In this document: one piece after another, positions 45,050 to 57,461 of the stretch | Position numbering within the stretch: position 1 is the first letter of the stretch | Layout: each line of letters opens with the position of its first letter | Source of the DNA: Papilionanthe hookeriana x Papilionanthe teres | Taxonomy: Eukaryota; Streptophyta; Magnoliopsida; Asparagales; Orchidaceae | DNA: 64,000 nucleotides | NCBI GenBank assembly: GCA_022702705.1 | Contig: CM040422.1 | Span: 39,641,270 to 39,705,269, forward strand | Direction of reading: 5' to 3' | Notes under the pieces: generated by a model | The model's input: the letters and a program-made list of their open reading frames with translations, nothing else | Databases searched by the model: none | Told to the model about the DNA's origin: nothing | Position numbers and translations under genes: made by a program

Positions 45050-45480
45050 CATCTTGCAGGCAGGCAAATTCTTTTGCGAGGCGGGCTAACACATCTGCTA
45101 AAAAATTTTCGTTTCTGGGAATTTTGTAGATCGTCACATTCGGAATCTGTTCCAACAACTGTATGGTATACTTGAAGTATTGCTCGAGTCTTGGCTTTAA
45201 AATTTTGTACTGTCCGGCGATCTGTTGAATGATTAACTACGAATCTCCGTAGATGTTGATGCTTGTTATCCCCAATTGAATAGTTAATTCTAGTCCTGTT
45301 ATGAGAGCTTCGTATTCTGCTTCGTTGTTTGTACACGGCTCTATTAAGTGGTAGGAGTATCTTAACATCCCCCGCTCTTGTGTTATAAAGATTAGTCTGA
45401 TTCCTGCCTTACCGGGCACTATCACTTGCGATTCTTTGTCTTTGTGGGCTGAAGATGCTCCGTCGAAATATAATTCCCAA
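45050..45480 (-). pseudogene. Element D second (archaeal-type) RNase H
   Basis: Follows the normal RT-RNase H. Landmarks: WELYFDGASS (catalytic Asp), NNEAEYEALITGLELTIQLG (Glu), INIYGDS (Asp), and after an in-frame stop NENFLADVLARLA (last Asp region). A second RNase H in this place is a hallmark of the Tat/Ogre clade and supports the classification of D. The catalytic residues appear retained; the stop at 45237-45239 breaks it. Confidence 0.85.
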
Positions 45481-47124
45481 CGTCGATCATCAGGATCTTC
45501 TAAGCTCATTATTTGTTCATCTGGCAAGTCGTCATTGAGAGGAGATTCTGCCGGTGAAGGGTGTGCTGCGAGGAATTCTGCTAGGACTTGTCCCTTTACG
45601 GCACGAAGAGGCACAAAAGTTATATCGAATTGCAATAATATCATTGACCACCTGGCAAGTCTACCAGAAAGCGTTGGACGGGTCATCAAGTACTGCAATG
45701 GATTAAATTTCGAGATTAGGTTGACCTTATGAGAAAGCATGTAGTGCCTGAGCTTTTGAGCGGCGAAGATCAGGGCCAAACAGTGCTTTTCAATTGTGGG
45801 TTCCGTCGGAAGTAAACGACGGCTTAGGTAGTAAAGAGCATTTTCTTTACCCTCATCATTGACACAGGCTAACAGGGCTCCGAGAGAGTCGTCCAAAGTA
45901 GCGGTATAAAGTATCAACGGTCTACCTGAGACTGGGGCTGCTAAGACAGGAGGTGTCATTAAATATTGTTTAATTTCCTCGAAGGCCCTCTGGCATTTCT
46001 CTTCCCAAATAAATTTGGCGTCCTTTTTAACTAATGTCGAGAAAGGCTGACACCTACTCGACAAGTTTGAGATAAAGCGTCGAAGATATGCCAACTTCCC
46101 TTGGAAAGATCGTAGTTGTTTTAAGGTTCTGGGAGGTGGCATTTCTAAGATAGCTTTAATCTTTTCCGGGTCGATTTCAATTCCACAATGTCGGACAACG
46201 AATCCTAAGAATTTCCTGGAGGTGATGCCGAAGGCGCATTTTAAGGGATTCATCTTAAGGTTAAATTGTCTTAATCGTTCGAAAACAATTCTCAAATCAT
46301 ACAGGTGGTTTTCCTTTACTTTGCTTTTGATGACCACATCGTCCACGTAGCATTCAACTTGATTGTGGATGAGATCATCAAGAATGCTTGTCATTGCTCT
46401 GCGGTAGGTTGCTCTGCGTTCTTCGATCCGAATGGCATCACTGTGTAGCAATATACTCCGATCGACGTTCTGAATGCTGTAAGTTTTTCATCTTGTGGAG
46501 CCATTTTTATCTGGTTATATCCTGAAGATCCATCCATGAATGAGAATATTTCATGTGTTGAAGCAATGTCGATCATTAATTCTGGGATCGTGAGAGGGAA
46601 TTCATCTTTTGGACATGCCTTGTTTAAATCTCTCGAAATCCACACAAATTCCGATCCGACCATTCTTCTTCCCGATCGGTACCACATTGGCTAACCAAGT
46701 CGGGTATTGTTCTTCACGGACAAATTTAGCGTCTATTAGCTTTTTAACTTCAGCTATGACTTGTTGTTCGATTTCTAGACACATTCTTCCGGGACCTTGT
46801 CCGACTGGAGCGAGTAGGATCCACTCCTAGCTTATGGACTGCGACCTTTGGAGCTAATCCTGGCATCTCATCGTAGCTCCAAGCAAAAAAGTCTTTAAAT
46901 TCCATTAATAACTTGATTATTTCTTCGAAGTCTTCTTTATTGAGTAAGGAGCTAACAAAGGTAGGTCTAGGCTCTTTGCTAGTACCTATGTAAACTTCCG
47001 TTAACTCATCTATTGTAGATTTGATCTCTTCTTTGAACTCTGGTGGAGCGTTTCCAATTTGTAAATCTTCAAGTTCTTCTGTAGCATCCATGCAGTTTTC
47101 ATTAGACTCACAGGTGACAACCAA
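45481..47124 (-). pseudogene. Element D reverse transcriptase and first RNase H
   Basis: The lead-in is YIGTSKEPRPTFVSSLLN and FFAWSYDEMPGLAPKVAVHKL, typical of Tat-type RT. After frameshifts come LNKACPKDEFPLTIPELMID, FSFMDGSSGYNQIKMAPQDE, TVMPFGSKNA and, in the open stretch below 46451, VECYVDDVVIKSK with an intact YVDD box. The connection and first RNase H follow (PLKCAFGITSRKFLGFVV; LYTATLDDSLGALLACVN). That RNase H lacks clear catalytic residues, as in other Tat elements. Frameshifts occur near 46780, 46680 and 46440. Confidence 0.88.
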
Positions 47125-47566
47125 GCAAAATTCAGTATCGTCAACTGAACCTACTGTGCCGAATCCGAGACCTTGCCTTGAATTGGGTGGACGACCAGAG
47201 TTATTCCATAATTTTTCAAAATGTTGTGATTAACCTTTTGTCCATTGTCGAAGTAAGAAACCACGCTGAATTAAATTTTGAACACAGGGAGAGTACCACT
47301 CAAAAGGTAATTCCATTAATTCGATGAAGTAGCATCTTCAAATTGTACATTATTTTCAGTTTTGGAGGAAGGAGCACCACGGCAGAATTTGATGGGCTTT
47401 GCACCGCCGTTATGTACCTCTTTGACCACCATACCCTCGATCTTGTTAGACTGGATCGAGGTCAGGGTCATAGTGTGTACATAGTGGTTAATCTTCACGT
47501 ACATCGATTTGTATTCTTCGTTCTTCTCATCTTCGAGAGAAATCCTGAATTACAGATTCTTCCAAT
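47125..47566 (-). pseudogene. Element D protease-RT linker, frame-broken
   Basis: Coding similarity is scattered over three frames (for example YVKINHYVHTMTLTS and LRQWTKG). Ogre elements can have an intron between protease and RT. I did not find a clear donor/acceptor pair here and read this as decayed coding sequence. Confidence 0.45.
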
Positions 47567-49286
47567 TTATTGTCGCTGCTCCTGCTTCATTTCTTTTTCT
47601 TCTTCAGAACTGTCTTCCCAATCAACATTGATGGCTGGTTTCCTCTGTCCAACTGTCCTAATGTCTCTGCCACGACCTCGTCCCCGGCCTCGACCTCGGA
47701 TGCGAGTTGTGGAGAAACCTTCACCATCTCGCCGTAAGGTAGTAGTGAGTGACTGGTGGACTAGAATTTTAGGTTCTTCGTCATCCCGAACTTCCTTTGC
47801 TCCATTCGTTATAGTATCTCTGAAGAAGATTGTTTTCTTCGGAGGTGCATAATAAGATGCATCTTCATGGATTCCAATTTCATGTACGGAGAATGGTTGT
47901 AAGTCACCTTTGATGCACTGTTCCCCTCCATCGTAGTAATTGATGCACCGATGTAGAGATGATGGTACCATCCGGTTTTCATGTATCCATGGTCGGCCCG
48001 ATAGCGCGTTTAATGACGTTTCGAATCAATTATGTGAAATTTCGCGGTTGTCTTTGCTAAGTCACCGGTCTTCATTAGCGGTGTTATTGATCCGAGGGCT
48101 CTTTCTCCTTTACGGTTGAATCCTCTTAATAACATTTTGTCCGCTTCGAGCTCGCAAGCATCAATTTCCAAGTATGCTAGCGTTCGAAGATTCATTATAT
48201 TGATTGATGCTCCCGGATCCACCAATACTCGGAGAGTGTAAACTTCCCAATTGTAATCGAAATGTACAATGGTCGGTTGTGGTCTGCTGTCCCAAGTAGT
48301 AGGTCATTGTCCGTGAAGGTAACACCTCGTTGTTCTTCTAACGAGCAAACCTCGTCTAAGGAATCTCCGGCCATCTGAGCTAAGCAAATTACTGGATCAA
48401 GTAAGGCCTTGATCAGAGCTTCTCTCATCTCCTTTGATAAAATGAGAGCGTCGTAGATGCTCAGTTTGGCTGGTAGTTACCTAAGATGGGCTAGTACGTT
48501 GTAGTCCACTTTATTTCCATGTGTCTCGATTTCTTCCCAAATGGGTATTTCTTCTGTCGGGGTAGGTTCTTCCTAAACAACCACCTGCTTTCCTTTGTCC
48601 TTTGGACCCATTCTCGGAGGTAGAACTCTTCCACTTCTTAAGTTGACTTCTGTGATTTCTTCTGAATCTAGTATTGGGTTTGCTGGAGCTCCTCGAAACT
48701 CGCAAATAGATTTGTTGCTTGTTGAACTCTCGTAGCCTCCTTGGTGGATGTCTTCTTTATCATTGTGATCGTCGAGATTATGTATGATTTGAGAATTGTT
48801 ATTTGTTTCGGAATCGATGTCCGGATTAGGATGGTTGTCGCCAGTTACGTAATCATTAGAAATAGTCAAAACGTAGCCAACTCCATAACCCTTATCATTA
48901 TAAGATCCCACCGGAGTGAGCAAATAATCATAGAGAGTCAGAGGTTCGAGGGATTTCTCCCTCGAATCGGAAACAACCATCTTAGGATAAGCAGCCCCTA
49001 GTCTAGCCTCAGGAGCCTCGTTCTTCTCTTCTTCATCAATTTTCTTCTTTTCTTCAATCGTCTCTTTTTGAGGTGGTTCTTCTATCGCAAGTGATAGTGC
49101 CGACTTGACAGGTTTCGAACTCTGAATTGAGGCTCGCACCGAAGCAGTTTGGATGCGATCCAAAATCTTCTTCGAAGACTTTGTCCAAGCTGTAGTCCAT
49201 CCATCATAAGTTGCATAGGGATCTATTGGAACAATGAGATCCGTCGAAATAACATTCACAGAACCTCCTTTATGGGGTTCCTTCAT
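47567..49286 (-). pseudogene. Element D gag-protease linker and aspartic protease
   Basis: The linker (48573-49286) contains NLRSGRVLPPRMG; then VDYNVLAHLR and ALIKALLDPVICLAQMAG precede the protease. The active site is VDPGASINIMN (D-x-G-A-S intact) at the top of the 48225 frame, followed by GSITPLMKTGDLAKTTAKFHII. The segment 47971-47567 adds SSLHRCINYYDGGEQCIKGD and an Arg-Gly run (RGRGRGRGRGR) with an acidic tail, reminiscent of RNA-binding RG boxes. Stops or frameshifts occur near 48540, 48195 and 48000. The catalytic motif is intact, unlike in B. Confidence 0.82.
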
Positions 49287-50769
49287 CTATTCCTTCGGGA
49301 TCGTTATGTTCCCTTTTCGAAGATTATCGTTGAGCCAACTTTTGAAGGTAATACAATCTTCTATCTTGTGTCCAAGCATCCGGTGGTAAGGACAAAAGTT
49401 TGGATCACCTTTCTTGTCGACTTCTTTTGGTTTCTTAGGCTATGGCAATTGGAAATCTGGAGTCTTCATCAGACAGGGCGGAACATTTTCAGCACTGCCT
49501 CATTCTTGAACGGATACTCCCTGCTCAGAAGCTCCCTTAACGTACGTTGTGGATGAGGCGGTTGTTCATACTGTTGAGATGACTGATAGCTGGGTCGGGG
49601 TTGCTGGTAATTCTGTTGAGGTTGCTAATAAATTTGATGCGGCCATTCTGGCGGTATTTGTATTGGCTGCTTGCCTTTATCGACTGCTGTGATGATCCCG
49701 GACTTCTTTTCAAAAGTTTTTCACGGGCTTCTGCTTGTCTGTTTTGTCGATGAAACTTAATTTCTTCGCCTACTCTTGCAAGCTTCCGGCCTTGCTTAAC
49801 AACTTCTCAAAAGTTTTAATAGTAAATCCCTTGAGGAGAAGTGCTATCGGGCCATGAATGCTCTTAAGTAAAATGCCGATCGCATCTTTGTTCTTGTAAC
49901 TGTGACTCACACTTCATACTTAGATTCCTCCATCGAAGTATGTAGTCCACCAAAGTTTCGTTCGACTTCTGCTTCTCTACCACTAAATCACCTATAGTGA
50001 TGTGGTGCTGAGCTCCGGCAAATCGCTTGATGAAGAGGTTCTCTAATTCTGAAAATGTCTTCACTGAACCGTTCGGTAATTCTGCATACCAATCAAAGGC
50101 GATCCCTGATAGGCTGCTGACAAATTGTCGGAAAAGTAAAGCATCACTTCCGTCGGCATTGCATAAACTGGCACGAAAATGTGCAACATGCTGCCGAGGG
50201 TTTCCGGTTCCATCAAAGGTCTTGAACAGAGGTGGTACAAAGCCTTTCGGATATTGGACAGCGTCGAATTCTTCTGGGTAAGGTCTACCCTTCCGAATGG
50301 ATGTCCCGCTCTTTGATTGTGCCAATGCTTCTCGCACCTGCTGTTCCACCATGCACTTGATATCCTTTTCCAGAATCATGCTTTCTATTGCATCCTTTTT
50401 TAACTGATCATCCCCGTTGACGGATTTATTCTCCTTTCCTCCATCTACAATGTGAATAACTTCTGGGGCTATTTCTCTTTGGGGTTGAACCTGACTCTGG
50501 AGAGTGGCTAGGGCTGCAACCATCTCTTCCATCCTTTTTGCCAATTGGGCGGTCGTATCATCCTTCTCTTGAAGCTGTATCCTCATCACTTCCGGCTCCT
50601 CTCTTTTTGCGGCTGCAGGAACACCTTGTGAAGCTGACGAAACTCGTGTTTCAACCATGTTAATTTCTGCATATTCATCATCCATGAACTCTGACGAGTC
50701 GACTTCATCTCCGAATTTTTCTTCTCTTTCTCTTGCTAATCGCTGAATATCAGTTCTTAACTTTTCCAT
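49287..50769 (-). pseudogene. Element D gag (capsid and zinc knuckle)
   Basis: The open 301-codon part (50769-49864) has a coiled-coil-like N-terminus (MEKLRTDIQRLAREREEKFG), a linker, and the gag domain: YPEEFDAVQYPKGFVPPLF, FRQFVSSLSGIAFDWYAELP, FSELENLFIKRFAGAQHHIT. Lower down, broken by stops, come LLKGFTIKTFEKLLSKAGSL-like sequence and a zinc knuckle CPYHRMLGHKIEDC of C-x2-H-x4-H-x4-C type at about 49360-49405. That knuckle form is the usual one in Tat-type gag. The protein packages the element RNA. Confidence 0.87.
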
Positions 50770-50820
50770 AGCATCTTCTAGTGGTCTTTTCTGTACTCCT
50801 TTGCAGTTGTCATGCGATAG

Positions 50821-51910
50821 CTATCGGGTTTCCTTCTCATGAGTCCCCTTCATTTCGGTAGCGCTTTCTTCGGACTCAAGTCTCCTGACGAGACTTTCCT
50901 TTTCAAGTTGTTGTTTTAATCTTAATTGTCCGGTAGTGGGACGCCATACCATTTTTCTAGCAGCAGAAGGTCTAGGACCGGATGGTCTGTTAGCCAAATG
51001 TTGGAAGGTGGTATCCTCCCTGATTTGTAGTCCTGAAACAACGACAGGTGGACTAGCTTTCATTCTCTTATTCGGCTTTTCTACAGCGATAGCAGGTTCT
51101 ATTTGCGGCCCAAGACGGGATTTGGCCGGCACCCGCCCTATCCTTCTTAAAATCTCTGATATAGGGCATTTTTCTTTCTTTGCTAACTTTTCTATCAGGG
51201 TCTGCAGTCGAGCAAATGGCGTAATTCTAGCCCTATTCTTACTGCCGTCGTTGTAATAAGCAGGCTGAGGCAATGCAGAAGCAATCTTGCGGAAATTTTT
51301 CTCATCCTCTGCGGCGGAGAGGGGATGAAACCTACTTCCTCCCAAAGTGGTATGTATTCAGGCAGCGGTGTATACTCGGGCAATTCTGGGATTTCCTCCA
51401 GGAAAGCAACTTCAGCAGCTCTGACTTCTCTAGCAATCCTTCTACTTCCGTTCCTCCTCTGAGTCCATGTCAGTGGTGGAATTCTCGAGCTGGACCCGAT
51501 CTCGAAAATGGAAGGTCTCACAGGAAGATCTGTACCCTCCACGGTAACAGGTTCATCACAGTTCTGAATTTCCTTCCCCTTTAGTTTGGCAGAAGCCGGG
51601 GTAGGTGCAGAGACAACTAGACCGGTGGGAGTAGCAACAACAGTCCTTCTGCGAACAACAGTACTCCTCTCAGTTAGAATCTTTTGCAGAGGAGGGAATT
51701 CATGAGTTGACTTGAGGTTAAACTCAATCAACTGCTTCTCAGTTTTCGGTACTTTGCTTGTGAGTGAAAGAGAGTGACGTCGGGGATTTTGATGTCGGTG
51801 TCCCCGAATCCTTGTCCGAATCGAATGATTTCATTATTAGGTAGTTCGTCCTTGAAAACAACCAGGTCCAGTCTGTTGACGAAGGAGAAGATCAGTTCTG
51901 GGGTTTCCAT
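50821..51910 (-). pseudogene. Element D ORF1-like region upstream of gag
   Basis: Starts at the ATG at 51910 (METPELIFSFVNRLDLVVFK ... IIRFGQGFGDTDIKIPDV), then continues in shifted frames at 51731-51195 and 51345-50821. The middle part is rich in Pro/Glu (EIPELPEYTPLPEYIPLWEE) and basic residues. Function unknown; it corresponds in position to ORF1 of Ogre elements, and C keeps its N-terminus. Stops and frameshifts near 51728 and 51340 break it. Confidence 0.6.
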
Positions 51911-52438
51911 TTATGTAGGGCAGATTCAAAGTGTTAGTCCTCGAATCGTGCTTCTTCTTGTCGTAAAACTTATGACGAAAAAGAAAGAGTCCGAACACAT
52001 TTTCGTTTATCTTAATGTATTTGTGGTATTAAAAGAAAATTTATTTATATAATTGTTTTTCAAAAAGATTTGTTCATTAGGAAGGAGAATTATTAAAAGA
52101 AGGAGAGTTGTAGGAAGGGTAAAGGGATTGATTAGGAATTGGAAAAGAAAGAGAAAGTCTTGTAGAAACTTCTCGACCCGCAAGACCGCTCCTAAACTAA
52201 TACCTATTAGGGGTCCACCCCACCTCAGAAATGAGGTAAAAGGATCTCGGAAACTCTCTGTTTAGGGGTGTCTAAACAGTGGCTCCTAAATCCGAGAGAA
52301 TGTTGGCTATACTCGTTCAAGGTAAAAATGATCATAGTATTCCAACGGAAAGAAGGGTAGTTTGATCCACTAGGGACATGGATACACTACCGATTTTTGA
52401 AAGCAGAACTATATGATTAAAAATGGAGAGAGGAATTT
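51911..52438 (-). other. Element D leader with conserved hairpin
   Basis: Between the PBS and the first ATG. An inverted repeat lies at 52258-52279 (CTGTTTAG / CTAAACAG arms) in the same place as in C. The plus-strand CCTATTAGGGGTCCA at 52203-52217 is the inverse of the PPT region at 19790-19804. No gene. Confidence 0.7.
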
Positions 52439-52456
52439 TCCCCAGCGGAGTCGCCA
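52439..52456 (-). other. Primer-binding site of D
   Basis: The minus strand reads TGGCGACTCCGCTGGGGA, identical to C's, separated from the LTR end by five nt. Confidence 0.88.
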
Positions 52457-54489
52457 TAAATTGTACGGCTTATTTTTTAATTTAAATTTGATAAGTAATT
52501 TGAAAAGTAGTATTTGATTTTGAAAATAATTTTAAATTTAAAAATTTTAAGATATGAAATCAAACTGATCTCACATCCCGAATAGTTTATATAAACGAGC
52601 AGCACACCACAAACCATGTATCTATCCCAAAGAATAGACACCTTTGTTTGGTGATGGGGCTTGATTAACTAAACTAGAAGATTTGTGACATCCGTTTGGT
52701 CTACGAACCAATTTTATTAGCCGACAAATTCCCCTGCTTAATATGAAAGAATTAAACAGGGTTTATTTTACCTGGGTTCTTAAAAGTCCCTATAAGGGCA
52801 AGCCCCTATAGTAAATTACATCTTAAGTGACAAGAATAACCTAAGAAAACTCTCGATAATAATAAGTAGTTTTGCTCTCAAGAATTTCAAAGCTTAAGTT
52901 TTCAAGGGATTGAATTTTGGAATTTCAATAGGGAATGGATCAAATTTGGAACATTTTATTTTGGGAATTCAAAGGAAGAAAGGTAGGAGGATTCACAGAT
53001 TCGAAGCGAACTTCGGTAATTTCCCGACTATCATATTGTTTGGCTTGAATTTAGGAAGGCCCTAATGTTTATTTAATGTTTTGATCTTGCCAATTTTTAA
53101 TTAATTAGGACTTATATTCGTATGATGTGATCACACAAATAGCCTTGAAGATGTGAGGGTTTATGTCGTATCGGATGACTACCTCGGAATCCTAAGATCG
53201 GTTAGGGCTTAGTTTGCAATGCAAATGCCTAACAAAAGGTTGAGGATTTATGTTGCACTAGGCAAACTACCTCGAAGTCCTATGGTTTGGTTATTTAATT
53301 CTAAGAAAGTTTTGCTAAAGTAGACTCGGGTTTTGCTGATGACGATGGTCGTGCTGCCCACCATGCTCCGAGCTCCTTGTTGTTGCAGAGGGTTTAGTTA
53401 TAGAAGGTGAAAATCAAGAGATGAGAAAAGTGCTCTGGTTTAGAGAAGTCTTAAATTCCAAGTGTTTTTTAGTGTTTTAGTTAAAACAAATCTTAAAGTT
53501 GATTATAACAACACCGGTTAAGATCCCACGGTTCCATCCTTCCGGCATCGTTATTTTTATCGGATTCACTTAGTCCAGATGAATTTGCTAAACTCAACTA
53601 AATGAGTTCCACACTTTCATTTAGACCGTGGTAAATCCCGTTAGGAACACGTAGGTTACATCATCTGAGGTATTCCCGATCATCCAACAAGACGTTTTAA
53701 TATAGTTGCAATTGTAGTTTTGTGTTTTGTTTGTGATTAAATTTTGAGTTATTTTATATTTTTGAAATGTTGTGGCGATGATTTTTATCTTATAATGATT
53801 TTTAATTTAGTTTTGGTTTCATTTTTAGGGACTATCCTAAAGGTTTTGGTTTTCATGCAACAGTTGTTTATCATGCAAGAAAAGTAAAGTACATTTGCAA
53901 TAAAATAAATTGTAATAAAATAAATGCGTACCTGGAGGGTCTTCCCGTCATCCCAAGCTGCACTTAAAACACATATTAAGGCATTTAAATATTTCATCAA
54001 GTACCTAGGTAAAGCTAAGGGAAAGGTTTTGGTTGTCTACCAAAGTCCTAATCCTTTAGCTAGTCATCTCCTATGACGTCTAGGTTCTTGTGTTTTGGTT
54101 TAAGGACGATTTTCTTCATCAAAAATAATTAAGCTTAGTTGTTCTTATAAATATCCTATCATATTGAGGAAGTGTTTAAGAAGAGTCTTAAATATCTTTT
54201 CAATACCTCTAGGATTATTTTAAGTCCAAGAGAATTTAATTATACAAGTGAAATTAATCATCTAGGAGTTTAAATTTTGTTATCTTGCTCAGTGAATTAG
54301 GACGTTTGAATATCCTATAAGTGAAGTAACACTTTATTTAATACTCCATTTAGGAGTTATGACAACGAGAGCTTTCAAGGGAAAATTGATGTTTAAGTGA
54401 TTTGTGGTTTAATTTAATTTTAATTAATGGGTTTAAGTTTGGAATAGTGTCCAGGTTGTTTTAGATTTATTTTGAATTCTTTTATGTCA

Positions 54490-54770
54490 TAGGTGATATT
54501 ATATTTAATTTAATTTAATTTTAATTTTAATTTAATTTAATTTTGTTTAGTTTTAATTTTAATTTAATTTTAATTTTATTTTAACTTGATTTTATTTTTT
54601 TTATTTAATTTAATTTAACTTAATATGTTTTAATTTTATTTTATTTTATTTAATTTAACTTAATATGTTTTAATTTTATTTTATTTTATTTAATTTAATA
54701 TGTTTTAATTTAATTTAATTTAAATTTAATTTAAATTTAATTTAATTTAAATTTTAATTTTAATTTAATT
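54490..54770. repeat. TTTAA-rich tract in D 5' LTR
   Basis: Counterpart of 14460-14730, with a local duplication of a segment around acttaatatgttttaatttt. Confidence 0.85.
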
Positions 54771-57452
54771 TTTTATTTTTTATGCTTTAAAGATGATTTA
54801 ATTTAATTGTTAAAGTATTAATTTAATTGAAATTTTGGAAGGATTTAAATTAAATCTTTTAACATTAATTTAATTTAATGATTAAGTCTTTTAACATTTT
54901 AAATCTTGAGTTTGGATCATCATTTTAATTAGGAATTAAATGTTATTGAGGTGATTAATTTTGGGATTTTTAAATTAAAGAATAAATCTCTTCCTAATAA
55001 CATCCCTATTTTAATAATTCCAATTTTTCATTATTCTTCCAAATTTAATTAATTATTTAATTAAAGTTTATTTTAATTATTTTCAAATTGTTAGGTAGGT
55101 TTCCACCCTTTAATTACCTAAGTTTCGAACATCCAAATATCAACTTAGTATCAAATATTTTACCCACCCTTTTAATTAAACCTAAAATTTTTAATTATAG
55201 GTTAAAATTTTAATTACCATTTTGCCCTTTAAACTTACTAATTTCATAACTCACTAAGTTGAGCTCAAATGAATTTGAAATTTTTATGTGACTTCACTCA
55301 CATATCAATCAAGACATTAGGGGAGAAAATGTGATTTTTACTGTATTTAATTTATTTATGTAATTATTTTTGGTGGAAAATAGGGATTTTCAAGGTAAAT
55401 TCAATAACATGACCAAGGGAAAGTTTACGTCCTTAAGAAATTATGGGACATTCCTAATGACTAGAGGACCACTTGGACTAATTTTGGTGATTTTTTTTAA
55501 TTATATTTTTTTTATTATAATTATTTTGAGTTTTGGAGTATTAATTAATTTAAAAATAAAATAAAGGTTGAAAAATGAATTTTATATTTTTCAAAAATCT
55601 CTCTGATATCAAGGAAACCAGAGAACCAATTTTTATAATCTCTCTGAAAATGAATTATATTTTTTTTATTAGAATTATTTTAGTGGAAATGCTAGAAAAT
55701 ACATTTTTTAATTTTAAAATTACCTTAGGGCTTTAAAACTTAATATCTTATCATAGAGACTTAAGAAAAATATAGGGTTTGTTCCTAAGTGATTAAAATT
55801 CAAAATGTGACATTTTGGTGAATTTTGATTATTTTTGTGATTTTTATTATTTTTTAATTATTAAAAATATTAAAATAATGCAAAAAATCCACTTTTTTAG
55901 AAAATTGCAATTTTAATTTTCTTAAATTCCCCGATATCGAGAGAGGCTCCAAACCCGATTTGGTGAATTTTTGAAAAGTATTTTGAGAGTTATGAATTTT
56001 TAAAGTTTAAATTTGGCTAAATGGCTTAATCAACCCATTTGATAGGGCTATCCAAGTCCAATTGACTTCAAACTTTTATGGTGGGTTCCCACGATCCTAA
56101 AGGTCGGTGGAGAATTGATTTTAAGTCAATTTGATGTATGATTAGCTCTAATTAATTAAGGTTCCATTTTGGGTGTTTAAGCCAATTAGGGTTATTCCAA
56201 GTGAGTTAACTCAAAACTTATTTTCCCTAGGGTCCTCTGGTTATAAGAAACATCCTCAAATTTTCCTAGAATTTATTTCTCAACATGTAATTATTGGAAT
56301 TAAAGTACTCAAAACAGCAACATAAATTTGAAAAATCAATAACTTCTCATAGGGATGGCCTCTGACCTTGGAAAATTCAGGGAATGTTCTCGAGTTCGGA
56401 GGCTTCAAAAGCCCTATGGTCTCATGCCATGGTGAATTTCCCATATGCATGGAGAATTAAAACAATGCAGAGAGTAAATAAATCATTAAAAATAAAATAC
56501 TTAATGAAATTAAATGATTTCTTTTCCACATTATTCTCCTTTGTTCACTGAGCAAGAGGGTATTTTTATTTTATTTTTAGAATTTTTCTACACAAAATTA
56601 TGAAATTTCAAAGTTCTGGGTATTTAATAAATAAGAAAATCCCTTATTTTCTATTTATCCGAATCGGCGCCGCGTCAACCTTAGCATCCTCGAACAGCCA
56701 CGCTGCGCTTTCTGGTTCGACGGCGCCATCCGACTCGGTGCTCCGAGGGCCCGCTGCATCGTTCCGTCTCCTCATACGACTCAATCTGGATCGTCCATCC
56801 GCGCGTGTATCAAATGGACGGCATCCGTTCATCGTCCCCAAGCATCCTAACCCGAGAACCGTTCACACTAAATCCTTAATATCTCACTCAATACTTAACG
56901 GATTTTGGTGTTCTTGTGCTCTATGGATTCGTCTTGAAGAGACGAACACATCTATATGGTGATCATGCATTGAAATTAAAGCATTTGAAATAGACAATCT
57001 CCAGAGGCTCGGGATAAAGAGTTAGCTCACACCTTAGCTCAGAGAAGTGTGGCTTCGATCTGCGGGTTGTCTCACATTCGAATGAGTCCAAGCAAGCTCC
57101 AGATGAAGTCTCCTGGCCTGGTTAATTGTCCAGGTATGATTTTGACCAAGCCAGATTTCAACCTTTGGAGTCTGGAACAGACGGGTGGCCTGAAAAGGGG
57201 GGTTTCACTGGGGAACTCCTTCTCTTGGTCTTGTGCGGGTGTGGGTGAGTTTAATTTGACTTTGGTGGAGGATTTGGGAGTGTACTTGTTCGGCTCCGAG
57301 AATTGAGTTCCAAAATTGAGCTCAATTAGTGGGGATTAGGGCAAGAGAACAGTGGGGATCAAATGCTCTAGGTGTGGGGGAGAGTTTGGAGTGATTTTGG
57401 CAGAGTTTCCTTAAGGTTGGTTCAGCACTTCTTCATGGCCGAGAGGGGTGAG

Positions 57453-57461
57453 GTTTAAATA
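57453..57461 (-). promoter_or_regulatory. Candidate LTR TATA box (D 5' LTR)
   Basis: Minus-strand TATTTAAAC, about 2.45 kb from the LTR start. This would be the working promoter copy of D. Confidence 0.5.

Noticed and set aside
47125..47566. Ogre-type intron between protease and RT
   Set aside because: Known in Ogre elements, but I could not identify a convincing donor/acceptor pair, and fragments of coding similarity run through it.
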